A stretch of DNA of 10,325 nucleotides, taken from the NCBI GenBank assembly GCA_905193755.1, contig CAJJPX010000024.1, forward strand, positions 1-10,325, in the 5' to 3' direction. The stretch's first letter is position 1, and each line of letters starts with the position of its first letter. Shown one piece after another: positions 1-6,437 of this stretch. The notes below the pieces were generated by a model, which was given only the letters and a program-made list of their open reading frames with translations, was not told the origin of the DNA and ran no database searches. The translations under genes were made by a program, and so were the position numbers. Source of the DNA: an uncultured Clostridium sp. (lineage in GTDB: Bacteria > Bacillota_I > Bacilli_A > RF39 > UBA660).

Positions 1-118
1 CTATATTTGAAGCTACTTTCACTTATGAGTTAATAGCTCACGTGGAAATACGTTATATTAATTAAGTTAATTAAAGGATGGTACCGTCTATATGACTCAT
101 TGTGTACCATTCTTTTTT
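1..118 (+). promoter_or_regulatory. T-box riboswitch, 3' part
   Basis: This is the downstream part of a T-box leader, which senses uncharged tRNA and controls aminoacyl-tRNA synthetase genes. The T-box core AAAGGATGGTACCGTC lies at 73-88 and matches the family pattern (AGGGTGGNACCGCG) with AT-rich changes. The bulge TGGT at 79-82 would pair with an ACCA tRNA 3' end. A small GTC/GAC helix (86-88 with 94-96) fits the antiterminator. A short hairpin ACGT-GGAAAT-ACGT lies upstream, near 39-53, where stem III is expected. Stem I and the specifier codon lie before the window, so the amino acid cannot be read directly. The downstream reading frame suggests alanine. Confidence 0.8.
76..118 (+). terminator. 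T-box-controlled intrinsic terminator
   Basis: GGATGGTAC (76-84) pairs with GTACCATTC (104-112), with one G-T wobble, and six T residues follow (113-118). The stem uses the T-box bases themselves, so antiterminator and terminator are mutually exclusive, as expected for a T-box switch. Confidence 0.8.
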
Positions 119-137
119 ATTTTATAGGGAGGAAATT

Positions 138-170
138 ATGAATATTAAAGATTTGTACATTGATTTTTTT
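138..170 (+). pseudogene. alaS: 5' remnant of an aminoacyl-tRNA synthetase gene, probably alaS
   Basis: A good ribosome binding site (GGGAGGAAAT, 128-137) precedes an ATG at 138, directly after the T-box terminator. The 11 codons read MNIKDLYIDFF. This resembles the usual start of alanyl-tRNA synthetase, where an (I/V)R-x-L/M-x-L-DFF pattern is followed by xxKGH. Similarity then stops: from about 171 the opposite strand aligns with a transposase, and the plus-strand frame runs on only to a TGA at 264-266, giving a 42-codon chimera. No further alaS sequence is visible up to 800. Loss by deletion is inferred. The synthetase is essential, so an intact copy should exist elsewhere. The alanine assignment rests on a short match and is moderate. 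Confidence 0.5.
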
Positions 171-619
171 GTAAGTAAATTCTTGATTATTGTCAGTTTG
201 TATGATTTTAGGTTGATAACCAAAATATGTGATAGCTCTTTTAATGAAATCTATAGTAGAATATGAAGATTGTTCTTTATAAGGAAAAATAAATCTTTCT
301 CTAGAAACTTTATCAATAACAGTATACTGGCAAAATTTGTCTTGTAATTCTCCAGTATAGCATTGCTTTGGAACAACTTTAACATCCATTTACCATTTAA
401 TGCCTATAAGTTCTGGAGTATCATATTTCTTAGGTACATACTTTTTATGAGTTTCAGTATTAACTGTATACTTTATTTTTCTAACTATTCTAAAAAGTGA
501 GCAAGCATGTCTAGAATATCCTTTTTCGACCCTTAATTTACCATAGAGGTCACATAAAGATATGTTGGGATTCCTTATTTAGTATTTAAACTATATGGAT
601 AATGTGATATACTTTTCAT
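171..619 (-). pseudogene. Degenerate DDE transposase (IS481/IS3-like integrase core)
   Basis: Read on the minus strand, this is a broken insertion-sequence transposase. The N-terminus MKSISHYPYSLNTK starts at 619 and stops at 577-575. After an apparent deletion and frame change, RNPNISLCDLYGKLR begins near 575 and runs to IGIKW. An in-frame TAA at 392-390 follows, where the family usually has Gln (KWQMDVK), and the frame continues as MDVKVVPKQC from 389. Two catalytic aspartates are visible, in MDVK and in IQTDN (residue 66 of the segment after the stop). Similarity ends at EFTY (about 171), so the last third, including the catalytic glutamate, is missing. About 65-70 residues of the N-terminal helix-turn-helix region also seem to be lost. 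It cannot encode an active enzyme. Confidence 0.85.
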
Positions 620-620
620 T

Positions 621-677
621 GTGATAAGTCCTTTCGTAAATGTTTGTTTGATAATTACATTTTACTAGACTTATCAC
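621..677. repeat. 10-bp inverted repeat at the insertion-sequence end
   Basis: GTGATAAGTC (621-630) and GACTTATCAC (668-677) are perfect inverted copies separated by 37 bases. They sit just upstream of the transposase start codon (619, minus strand). The position suggests an element-end or leader hairpin that limits read-through into the transposase. It is not a simple terminator, because the loop is long. Confidence 0.65.
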
Positions 678-736
678 TTTTTTATAAATAAAAGTCTCAC
701 ATCAATTGTAACACTACATAGTTAGTGAAAATAAAT

Positions 737-760
737 AATCTACTTATGTAGATTTTTATT
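737..760 (+). terminator. Intrinsic terminator before the pilin operon
   Basis: AATCTAC (737-743) and GTAGATT (748-754) form a 7-bp stem with a TTAT loop, followed by a T-rich run. A-rich sequence on the left could let it also work on the minus strand. It may be the old terminator of the lost synthetase gene. From 678 to 736 nothing else is recognisable. Confidence 0.6.
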
Positions 761-771
761 TTTATTTGTTA

Positions 772-777
772 TATAAT
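772..777 (+). promoter_or_regulatory. Possible -10 box of the pilin operon
   Basis: A perfect TATAAT lies 25 bases before the first pilin start codon and downstream of the 737-760 terminator, which makes it a sensible promoter position. No good -35 box is seen at the usual spacing (749-754 reads TAGATT), so the call is tentative. Confidence 0.4.
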
Positions 778-802
778 TAGTACATAATAAGGGAGTGAAA
801 AA

Positions 803-2038
803 ATGAATAAAAAAGGATTTATTTCTATGACACTAGTATATACTTTTTTAATATTATTTTTATTCTTAATGCTTGGTGTATTACACGCATACTCTGAAAA
901 AAATAAATTCTTACAAGCAATAGACGATAAAATAGATTTAAAATTTAGTACACCTACTAATTATGGTAAAACTATATTACAAACTATTCTAAATGCATAC
1001 TATGCTGAAGAAAGTGGTATCATAGATTATTCTAAAAATTCTGAAGGTAGATATCATACAAGAACAGGTATAAATACAGATATATCTTCAGTAACAAATG
1101 GTTTTTATTTCACTCAGGTAGTAGATGATGAAGATAATAATAAGATTCATATGACTGAAGAAGATAAAATAGCATACTTCTTTAGAGGTAAAGTAGATGA
1201 TAACTACATATTACTTGGGAGTGATTGCTGGAAAATATATAGAACTAATGAAGATGAATCAGCAAGATTAGTGTATTATGGACCATATCAAAGTAATTCA
1301 GGAAGTTGTCAATTTAATATTAATAAATTACCAAAATCTACTTACAACAACAATATAAATAACAATAAGTATATAGGATATATGTATGGTACTAGTAGTT
1401 ATAATTATGATACAACACATGCGAATACATACGATAGTTCAATAAAGAATACACTAGATATTTGGTATCAAAACAATATATCAGGTTCATCATATGAAAG
1501 ATTTATAGATGATCAAATATTTTGCAATGAAAGAAAAATAGGTCTAGGTGGTAACTTCAATGGAACAAATTATACTTTTAATGGTTATGGTAATTCCAAT
1601 ACATTATATCAGTCACTTAGAAGAAATGGAACTGATGGAACAGAAGGTACAACAATAAGTATGAGTACAGCATACCCAATATTTAGATGTGAACAAGCAA
1701 ATGATAAATTTACTACAAATAATAATTCTGGTAATAAAAAATTAACATATCCAATAGGTACACTAACAGCAGATGAATTCATAATTGCAGGGTCTTCTTT
1801 TCAAATAGATAACACAACAAACTTCTTAAATTATAATACTGATTTATGGACAATGACACCAAGTTCATTTACAAGCAATGCAGCAAGAGTGGTAAGTGTT
1901 AAAGCAAATGGAGAGTTAATAGAATCAAACGTTAATGAAACACACTATATCTTGCCAGTAATATCATTAAAAAATACAACACTAATAGAAAGTGGTAATG
2001 GAAAAATAGGTTCTCCATATACAATAAAGGTGAAATAA
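803..2038 (+). CDS. Large type IV prepilin-like surface protein without Glu5
   Basis: The 411-residue protein starts with a five-residue leader, MNKKG, then F6 and a hydrophobic helix (about 6-29), the layout of a class III (type IV prepilin) signal. A prepilin peptidase would cut after Gly5. Mature position 5 is Thr, not the Glu found in most pilins and in the next two genes. Residues 120-410 form an extracellular domain rich in Asn, Tyr and Ser. Its pattern (YFFRGKVDDNYILLG, CWKIYRT, IGYMYG, LTYPIGTLTADE, DLWTMTPS, AARVVSV, a closing SPYTIK) resembles a domain family common on the surface of uncultured gut Firmicutes and somewhat like DUF6273. That match is from memory. Four cysteines (142, 169, 241, 296) could form two disulfides. 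The ribosome binding site GGGAGTG (791-797) supports the start. It could be a tip or adhesive subunit, but this is inference. Confidence 0.7.
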   Translation: MNKKGFISMTLVYTFLILFLFLMLGVLHAYSEKNKFLQAIDDKIDLKFSTPTNYGKTILQTILNAYYAEESGIIDYSKNSEGRYHTRTGINTDISSVTNGFYFTQVVDDEDNNKIHMTEEDKIAYFFRGKVDDNYILLGSDCWKIYRTNEDESARLVYYGPYQSNSGSCQFNINKLPKSTYNNNINNNKYIGYMYGTSSYNYDTTHANTYDSSIKNTLDIWYQNNISGSSYERFIDDQIFCNERKIGLGGNFNGTNYTFNGYGNSNTLYQSLRRNGTDGTEGTTISMSTAYPIFRCEQANDKFTTNNNSGNKKLTYPIGTLTADEFIIAGSSFQIDNTTNFLNYNTDLWTMTPSSFTSNAARVVSVKANGELIESNVNETHYILPVISLKNTTLIESGNGKIGSPYTIKVK

Positions 2039-2039
2039 T

Positions 2040-2579
2040 ATGAAAAAAGATGGATTTATATTTATGGAGAGTTTAACAGTATTAATAGTAGTATTACTTG
2101 CTACTACAATGCTATTAAGTAGTTACTCACTATTCGTAAGAAAATCAAAAGAAAAAGAAACATATAATTTTCCAAGTGATAGATATTTATTATTTAATAT
2201 AGCTAGACTAAATGCAAAAGATGATGAATATTATACGAACTCAGGATATATTGCTAATAGAAGAGAAGCATCAGTAACCAATCCAAATAGTTGTGAAAAT
2301 ACTCCTATGAAAAATAGATTAAGTGATTGTAAACAACTATTTAAAGATACTGACTTAGTATACTTTATAGTTATAAAAGATATAAAAAAAGAATTAAAAA
2401 GACCAGATATAACATCAGTATATGATAGTGGAACAATAGAATACTTAAAAACATTAAAAAAAGAGTTATCTTCTTCAAGCCATAGTATAGAAGCATCGAC
2501 TGGAGAAGGCTATATAGTTGGAGTATTCTATAAGAATAGTACTTATCGTTATGCATCTATTCCACTATATGATGATTAG
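2040..2579 (+). CDS. Type IV pilin/pseudopilin-like protein
   Basis: This 179-residue protein begins MKKDG, then FIFMESLTVLIVV, a prepilin-type leader with Gly5 at the cleavage point and Glu at mature position 5. The hydrophobic helix runs to about residue 33 and is followed by a charged stretch (RKSKEKE) and a soluble domain with no family I recognise. Two cysteines (85 and 97) are close enough for a small disulfide loop. The gene starts one base after the previous stop, and its ribosome binding site AGGTGA (2028-2033) lies inside the end of that gene, so the two are probably translated together. It is probably a minor pilin or pseudopilin. Assembly ATPase, platform protein and prepilin peptidase genes are not in this window. 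Confidence 0.75.
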   Translation: MKKDGFIFMESLTVLIVVLLATTMLLSSYSLFVRKSKEKETYNFPSDRYLLFNIARLNAKDDEYYTNSGYIANRREASVTNPNSCENTPMKNRLSDCKQLFKDTDLVYFIVIKDIKKELKRPDITSVYDSGTIEYLKTLKKELSSSSHSIEASTGEGYIVGVFYKNSTYRYASIPLYDD

Positions 2580-2593
2580 TATAAGGGGTACAT

Positions 2594-3226
2594 ATGAATA
2601 AAAATGGATTTACATTAGTAGAATTAATAGTAAGTATAGTACTAGTAAGTATAGTATTAGTATCTATGACAGGTACACTTGTTAAACTAAAAGAAACATA
2701 TAACGTAGTAAATGAAGATGCAGATGCTAGAATATTTGGAGCAACCATTTCAAAAATAATAAACGATGATTTTCTTAAAAATAATGGTATAAGAGATATA
2801 TCTTGTTCAAATGATGAAGACATGAGTTCATGTGAAATAGTACTTGGTACAAATCAAAAAAGAACATTAGAAATACTAAGAAACACTATTCCTAATGATA
2901 AAGAAACAATATATGAAAATGGTAAAAATATAGGTACTAAAACATATGAAAAAACAACACTAAGATATAGTGATTCAACAACAGGCGCAGTAAAAACACT
3001 ATTAATAAAAACAATAGAATTAATAGTAAAATCTAATAACGAAGTAGATAATAACTTAGTAAATACTTATGGATATAAATTTACTGACTTATCAGTTAAA
3101 ACATATAAATATAAAAACATAGATGATTATGATATAACAGATAAAATAACACATATAATAATAGGTCTTAGTAATGAAAAATATAATATAGATTTATATT
3201 CATCTGGTACATATAAGAATCAATAG
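2594..3226 (+). CDS. Type IV pilin/pseudopilin with classic GFTLVE motif
   Basis: This 210-residue protein has the standard N-methylation signature: leader MNKNG, then FTLVELIVSIV, with Glu at mature position 5. The helix extends to about residue 32, and the rest is a soluble domain of mixed charge that I do not recognise. Cys71 and Cys80 form a close pair. The helix codons hold a 15-bp tandem repeat (VSIVL-VSIVL). The ribosome binding site AAGGGG (2583-2588) sits 5 bases before the ATG, and the gene lies 14 bases after the previous one in the same operon. The last 27 bases overlap the end of the convergent ylbJ gene. The Glu5 motif makes this the most canonical pilin subunit of the three; whether it is the major subunit is unknown. 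Confidence 0.85.
   Translation: MNKNGFTLVELIVSIVLVSIVLVSMTGTLVKLKETYNVVNEDADARIFGATISKIINDDFLKNNGIRDISCSNDEDMSSCEIVLGTNQKRTLEILRNTIPNDKETIYENGKNIGTKTYEKTTLRYSDSTTGAVKTLLIKTIELIVKSNNEVDNNLVNTYGYKFTDLSVKTYKYKNIDDYDITDKITHIIIGLSNEKYNIDLYSSGTYKNQ
2629..2658 (+). repeat. 15-bp tandem repeat in pilin helix codons
   Basis: AGTAAGTATAGTACT is followed at once by AGTAAGTATAGTATT (one mismatch). In frame the two units encode the repeated residues VSIVL within the pilin transmembrane helix. The helix is not clearly longer than usual. Confidence 0.7.
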
Positions 3227-4117
3227 AAAACTAATAATACTAAACATTAACTTAATAGTTAATGTTTTTTTAATATTAATTTTATAGTCAGATAATATAC
3301 TAAAACTTTGAAATAATATAGATAGACTACTAAAGTTTAAAATAAGACTTGTTAAAGCAAACTTAATATTAAAAGGTATATTTAACTTAGATACTGATAT
3401 AACACCACTAGTTAGTTCTAAAAAGCCAGTTAAAATAGATAATATATATGGTTTAATAGAAATATATTTTGTTATAAGATTAACTATTATAGTAAACACT
3501 ATTAAATTACCAAGAATAATTATAGAAGTATTTACACCCTTAATTATAGAATTCTTAAAACATATAAAAAAGTTATCATTACTTATTATTTTATCATTAC
3601 TTTCTAATGCAAGATCATCTTTTCTTAGAAATAAACCTATTACTATATTATTAAGAAAACAAATGAACCATAAAAGAACACCAACTTTAAAACTATTATA
3701 TATAGATACTCCTATAACTCCAATAACAAATGCTATAGATGGAAAATAACTATAATTAAGTATTTTATTCGCAGTCTTAACATCTATAATCTTATCATCA
3801 AGTAATTTCTTAATATAAACTGCATTATTAGGGTGACTAGTAAGCACGCTAAGTATAAAGATAATGCTAGTATTAGAGTCTATGTTAAATATCTTATTTA
3901 TCATTTTACCAAATATCTTCTTAATGAATAAATGATAATTAAAGTATATAAGTATGTCACATAATATTATAAATGGAAATATACTTATAAATACTTTCTT
4001 AAAGAATAAAATACTAGCTTCATACGTAGAATTAATTACTACTTTAATATTCAATATAAACAATATTAATATTAAAGTTAACACTATATATTTTAGTTTT
4101 TTAATAATTGTATTCAT
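3200..4117 (-). CDS. ylbJ: YlbJ-like sporulation integral membrane protein
   Basis: This is a 305-residue polytopic membrane protein with about eight hydrophobic segments. Family-like stretches are SIFPFIILCDILI (45-57), TSHPNNA (93-99, where YlbJ has a SGYPxGA-type motif), ANKILNYSYFPSIAFVIGVIG (split at 116-136), GFLELTSGV (231-239) and FSSLSILFQSFSIL (262-275). YlbJ belongs to the nucleoside-recognition/Gate membrane family and in Bacillus is needed for spore formation. Its transported substrate, if any, is unknown. Bacillus YlbJ is about 100 residues longer, so this is a compact form. The divergent neighbour is ylbL, which lies near ylbJ in Bacillus too. No clear ribosome binding site precedes the ATG. 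It is the only gene here that stops with TGA. The 3' end overlaps the last pilin gene by 27 bases. Confidence 0.75.
   Translation of the reverse strand: MNTIIKKLKYIVLTLILILFILNIKVVINSTYEASILFFKKVFISIFPFIILCDILIYFNYHLFIKKIFGKMINKIFNIDSNTSIIFILSVLTSHPNNAVYIKKLLDDKIIDVKTANKILNYSYFPSIAFVIGVIGVSIYNSFKVGVLLWFICFLNNIVIGLFLRKDDLALESNDKIISNDNFFICFKNSIIKGVNTSIIILGNLIVFTIIVNLITKYISIKPYILSILTGFLELTSGVISVSKLNIPFNIKFALTSLILNFSSLSILFQSFSILSDYKINIKKTLTIKLMFSIISFLLILICTR
3242..3271 (+). terminator. Terminator of the pilin operon, inside ylbJ
   Basis: AAACATTAAC (3242-3251) and GTTAATGTTT (3258-3267) form a perfect 10-bp stem with a 6-base loop, followed by a T run to 3271. It ends the pilin operon but lies within the last codons of ylbJ on the other strand (residues KKTLTIKLMF). 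Confidence 0.85.
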
Positions 4118-4120
4118 CTG

Positions 4121-4129
4121 TGATATAAT
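4121..4129 (+). promoter_or_regulatory. Extended -10 promoter for ylbL
   Basis: TGATATAAT (TGn plus a perfect TATAAT) ends 20 bases before the ylbL start codon. It is followed by the ribosome binding site TTAGGAGTGA. There is no strong -35 box. It overlaps the upstream side of the divergent ylbJ start, so the two genes may interfere. Confidence 0.5.
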
Positions 4130-4156
4130 ATTATAGTTAGGAGTGATTTATGACAA
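4130..4156 (-). promoter_or_regulatory. Possible ylbJ promoter
   Basis: On the minus strand, TATAAT (4135-4130) lies 12 bases before the ylbJ ATG, with TTGTCA (4156-4151) upstream at a short 15-base spacing. If used, the mRNA would have only about 5-8 leader bases, which fits the absence of a ribosome binding site. This is weakly supported. Confidence 0.3.
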
Positions 4157-5154
4157 AATTATTTAAATATATAAAAAAAGATATACAAACTTACTGGAAG
4201 AATTATTTAGTATTCATACTTATTGTACCTTGGCTATTTATATCTTTTGATTGCAATATTTATACACCAGGTTCTTTAGTAGACCTTACAGATAGAATAG
4301 AAGTAGATAATAGTTATAAATCAGAAGGCAGTTTCAATTTAACTTATGTAAGTGCAAGACGTGGAACGCTTCCAAATATTATATTATCTAAATTCTTTAA
4401 TAACTGGGACATCGTAGGTAACTCTGAAATGAGAATAGAAGATGAAAGTGAAGATGAAATAATCGAAAGAAACAAAATATATTTAAAAGAAACCAGTTAT
4501 GATGCTATAATAGCTGCTTTCACTGAAGCAAACATACCATACGAAGTAGAAAGCATAGATGTAACAGTAACACATGTATATGAATATGCTAAAACTGATA
4601 TAAAAATAGGTGACATAGTAAAAACTATAAATGGACAAACAATAAAAGACTTTAACTCACTAAAAGACGAAATAACAAAATATAAAAAAGATGATACTAT
4701 AAAAGTAAATGTAGAAAGAAATAGCAAAATAATAGAATGCACTGCAACTTTAATCGAAGTTGATGATAGAATAGTTATAGGTGCATCTCTAACAGAACTT
4801 AAAAATATCAAAACTGATCCTAAAGTAGATTATATATTCAAAGATAATGAAAGCGGAGCATCAAGAGGACTTCTTTGTGCATTGGATATTTATAATAAAA
4901 TCACTGAGTTTGATCTAACTAAAGGAGACATCATTTCAGGTACTGGTTCAATTGACGATAACGGAGTAGTAGGAAGTATAGATGGAGTTAAATACAAACT
5001 AGCAGGAGCAGTTAAAAAACACGCTAAAGTATTTATAGTACCAACAGATAACTATAAAGAAGCACTATATGAAAAAGAAAAACATAACTACGACATAGAA
5101 ATAATCGAAGCAGATACTCTTCATAATGTAATTGAAAAACTAAAAGCAAGATAA
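4150..5154 (+). CDS. ylbL: YlbL-like membrane-anchored PDZ / Lon-type serine protease
   Basis: The 334-residue protein has an N-terminal membrane anchor (about 18-34), then an extracytoplasmic part. A PDZ domain covers roughly 130-205 (IKIGDIVKTINGQTI is its core), and a C-terminal Lon (S16) proteolytic domain covers about 206-334. The S16 Ser-Lys dyad can be placed: Ser238 in SGASRGLLCALDIYN and Lys283 in GVKYKLAGA, followed by AKVFIVP as in Lon. The usual GPSAG around the serine reads GASRG here, an unusual Ala-to-Arg change next to the nucleophile. The middle matches the family pattern DLTKG, GTGSID, GxVGxIDG. The gene is divergent from ylbJ, with its ribosome binding site at 4139-4146, and dut follows 15 bases downstream, probably in one operon. 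Confidence 0.88.
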   Translation: MTKLFKYIKKDIQTYWKNYLVFILIVPWLFISFDCNIYTPGSLVDLTDRIEVDNSYKSEGSFNLTYVSARRGTLPNIILSKFFNNWDIVGNSEMRIEDESEDEIIERNKIYLKETSYDAIIAAFTEANIPYEVESIDVTVTHVYEYAKTDIKIGDIVKTINGQTIKDFNSLKDEITKYKKDDTIKVNVERNSKIIECTATLIEVDDRIVIGASLTELKNIKTDPKVDYIFKDNESGASRGLLCALDIYNKITEFDLTKGDIISGTGSIDDNGVVGSIDGVKYKLAGAVKKHAKVFIVPTDNYKEALYEKEKHNYDIEIIEADTLHNVIEKLKAR

Positions 5155-5169
5155 CGTAGGGAGAACATC

Positions 5170-5655
5170 ATGAATATAAACGAAATATATGAAAAAGAAA
5201 AAATAATTAATTCACACTTTAAGAAGAAATATAATTATAAGAGTGAAGATATCTTTAATAAACAAGTTTTAGAACTACTATGTGAACTGAGCGAATTTGC
5301 CTACGAAACAAAATGCTTTAAATATTGGAAAAAAGATAAACCAAGTAGTGCTGAAATAACTATACATGAATTTGCTGATTGTTTAATGATAACATTATGC
5401 TTTTGTGATTTATCAGGTATTGATACACTAGAATTAGTAGATATCAAAGAAGCAAATATAATCGAATTATTTATAGAAGCCAATAGAATAGCTTCATCTC
5501 TAACTATAGATTTAGATAAAACTAAATTAATAAAATTATTATCTATATTAATTAAAATATCAAAATTATTAAATTATACAGACGAAGAATTAAATAAATA
5601 TTGTACTGAGAAATTTACTAGTACGTTAAATATGATTAAAGAAAAGAATGACTAA
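5170..5655 (+). CDS. Dimeric-type dUTP diphosphatase (dUTPase_2 family)
   Basis: The 161-residue all-alpha protein belongs to the MazG-like NTP pyrophosphohydrolase fold. It would hydrolyse dUTP to dUMP and pyrophosphate, keeping uracil out of DNA and supplying dUMP for thymidylate synthesis. Metal-binding acidic pairs are visible: Glu39 and Glu42 in CELSEFA, then Glu67 and Asp70 in IHEFADCL. ETKCFKYWKKDKP (46-58) matches the family's ETRCFKYWSxKxP stretch. The ribosome binding site is GGGAG (5159-5163). The gene lies 15 bases after ylbL and ends in a terminator, so it is probably the last gene of the ylbL operon. Confidence in the family is high; the exact nucleotide preference is inferred. 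Confidence 0.85.
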   Translation: MNINEIYEKEKIINSHFKKKYNYKSEDIFNKQVLELLCELSEFAYETKCFKYWKKDKPSSAEITIHEFADCLMITLCFCDLSGIDTLELVDIKEANIIELFIEANRIASSLTIDLDKTKLIKLLSILIKISKLLNYTDEELNKYCTEKFTSTLNMIKEKND

Positions 5656-5663
5656 TTTTAAAT

Positions 5664-5689
5664 AAAGTGAGCAATCACTTTTTTATTTT
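5664..5689 (+). terminator. Terminator after the dUTPase gene
   Basis: AAAGTGA (5664-5670) and TCACTTT (5675-5681) pair across a GCAA (GNRA) tetraloop and are followed by TTTATTTT. This separates the ylbL-dUTPase pair from radC. Confidence 0.8.
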
Positions 5690-5737
5690 GAAGTGTTTTA
5701 AGTATTTATGACTAACTATAATAATAGGAGGTACATA

Positions 5738-6436
5738 ATGAAAGATAACACTATTAAAGAAATGTTGGAAAGCGAGCGTCCAAGAGAAAGAATGATGTCA
5801 CTTGGTACAAATAACTTATCTAACGAAGAATTAATATCTATAATACTTAAAACTGGTACTAGTGGTTACTCAGTTAAAACTTTATCAAGAAATATTCTAA
5901 GTGAATTAGATGACATAACATCCTTAAAAGATATGACTATAAATAGACTTACTAAAATAAAAGGAATAGGTAAAGTAAAAGCAATAGAACTTTTATCAGC
6001 TATAGAACTAGGTAAAAGAGTATATTACGCTAATGAACAAAAAGAAGTAATACTTAATAACTCAAAAAAGATATTTGAATACTTTAAGAATATTTTTACA
6101 TACGAAAAACAAGAAAACTTCTATGCATTATACTTAGATACTAAATCAAAACTTATATCATTTAAACTATTATTTAAAGGTACTCTTAACTCATCAACTG
6201 TTCATCCAAGAGAAGTATTCAAGTATGCATTCTTAGAAAGTGCAGCTTCTATTATAGTAATTCATAATCATCCAAGCGGAGACGTAAGTCCTAGTATACA
6301 AGATATAGAAGTAACTGAATCATTAATGAAAATAGGTTCTATAGTTAAAATACCAGTAATAGATCACATAATAATTGGTAAAGATAAATACTATAGTTTT
6401 TATGAATATATGAATACTTTAAAGAATAAACTTTAA
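5738..6436 (+). CDS. radC: RadC family (JAMM/MPN domain) protein
   Basis: From the ATG at 5738 the protein is 232 residues, normal for RadC. This start follows a strong GGAGG (5727-5731) and gives the usual opening with an ERPRER motif (13-18). An upstream ATG at 5708 is open but has no ribosome binding site. A helix-hairpin-helix region (about 65-90, IKGIGKVKAIELL) precedes the JAMM metalloprotease-like motif: His176-Asn-His178-Pro, Ser186 and Asp189. The conserved FKGTLNSSTVHPREVFK lies at 146-162. RadC's biochemical role is not settled; a former link to DNA repair has been doubted. The next gene begins one base after the stop. In Bacillus mreBCD and minCD lie between radC and spoIVFA; here they are absent. 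Confidence 0.93.
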   Translation: MKDNTIKEMLESERPRERMMSLGTNNLSNEELISIILKTGTSGYSVKTLSRNILSELDDITSLKDMTINRLTKIKGIGKVKAIELLSAIELGKRVYYANEQKEVILNNSKKIFEYFKNIFTYEKQENFYALYLDTKSKLISFKLLFKGTLNSSTVHPREVFKYAFLESAASIIVIHNHPSGDVSPSIQDIEVTESLMKIGSIVKIPVIDHIIIGKDKYYSFYEYMNTLKNKL

Positions 6437-6437
6437 T

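Larger units (their letters stand above)
171..680 (-). mobile_element. Truncated insertion-sequence remnant
   Basis: This spans the broken transposase and the upstream inverted repeat that probably marks the element's 5' end. The end on the 3' side of the transposase is missing and is replaced by synthetase-like DNA at about 170/171. No target-site duplication or paired terminal repeats could be identified, so the right boundary (about 680) is approximate. Confidence 0.6.

Noticed and set aside
4497..4811. Minus-strand open frame inside ylbL
   Set aside because: It lies opposite clear PDZ and Lon-domain codons, has no ribosome binding site and resembles no family.
5717..5722. TATAAT as a radC promoter
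   Set aside because: Transcription would start near 5729, inside the ribosome binding site of radC, and there is no -35 box at the right distance.
5708..5737. Upstream ATG giving RadC ten extra residues
   Set aside because: No ribosome binding site precedes it, while GGAGG lies at the right distance from the ATG at 5738, which also gives the normal RadC N-terminus.
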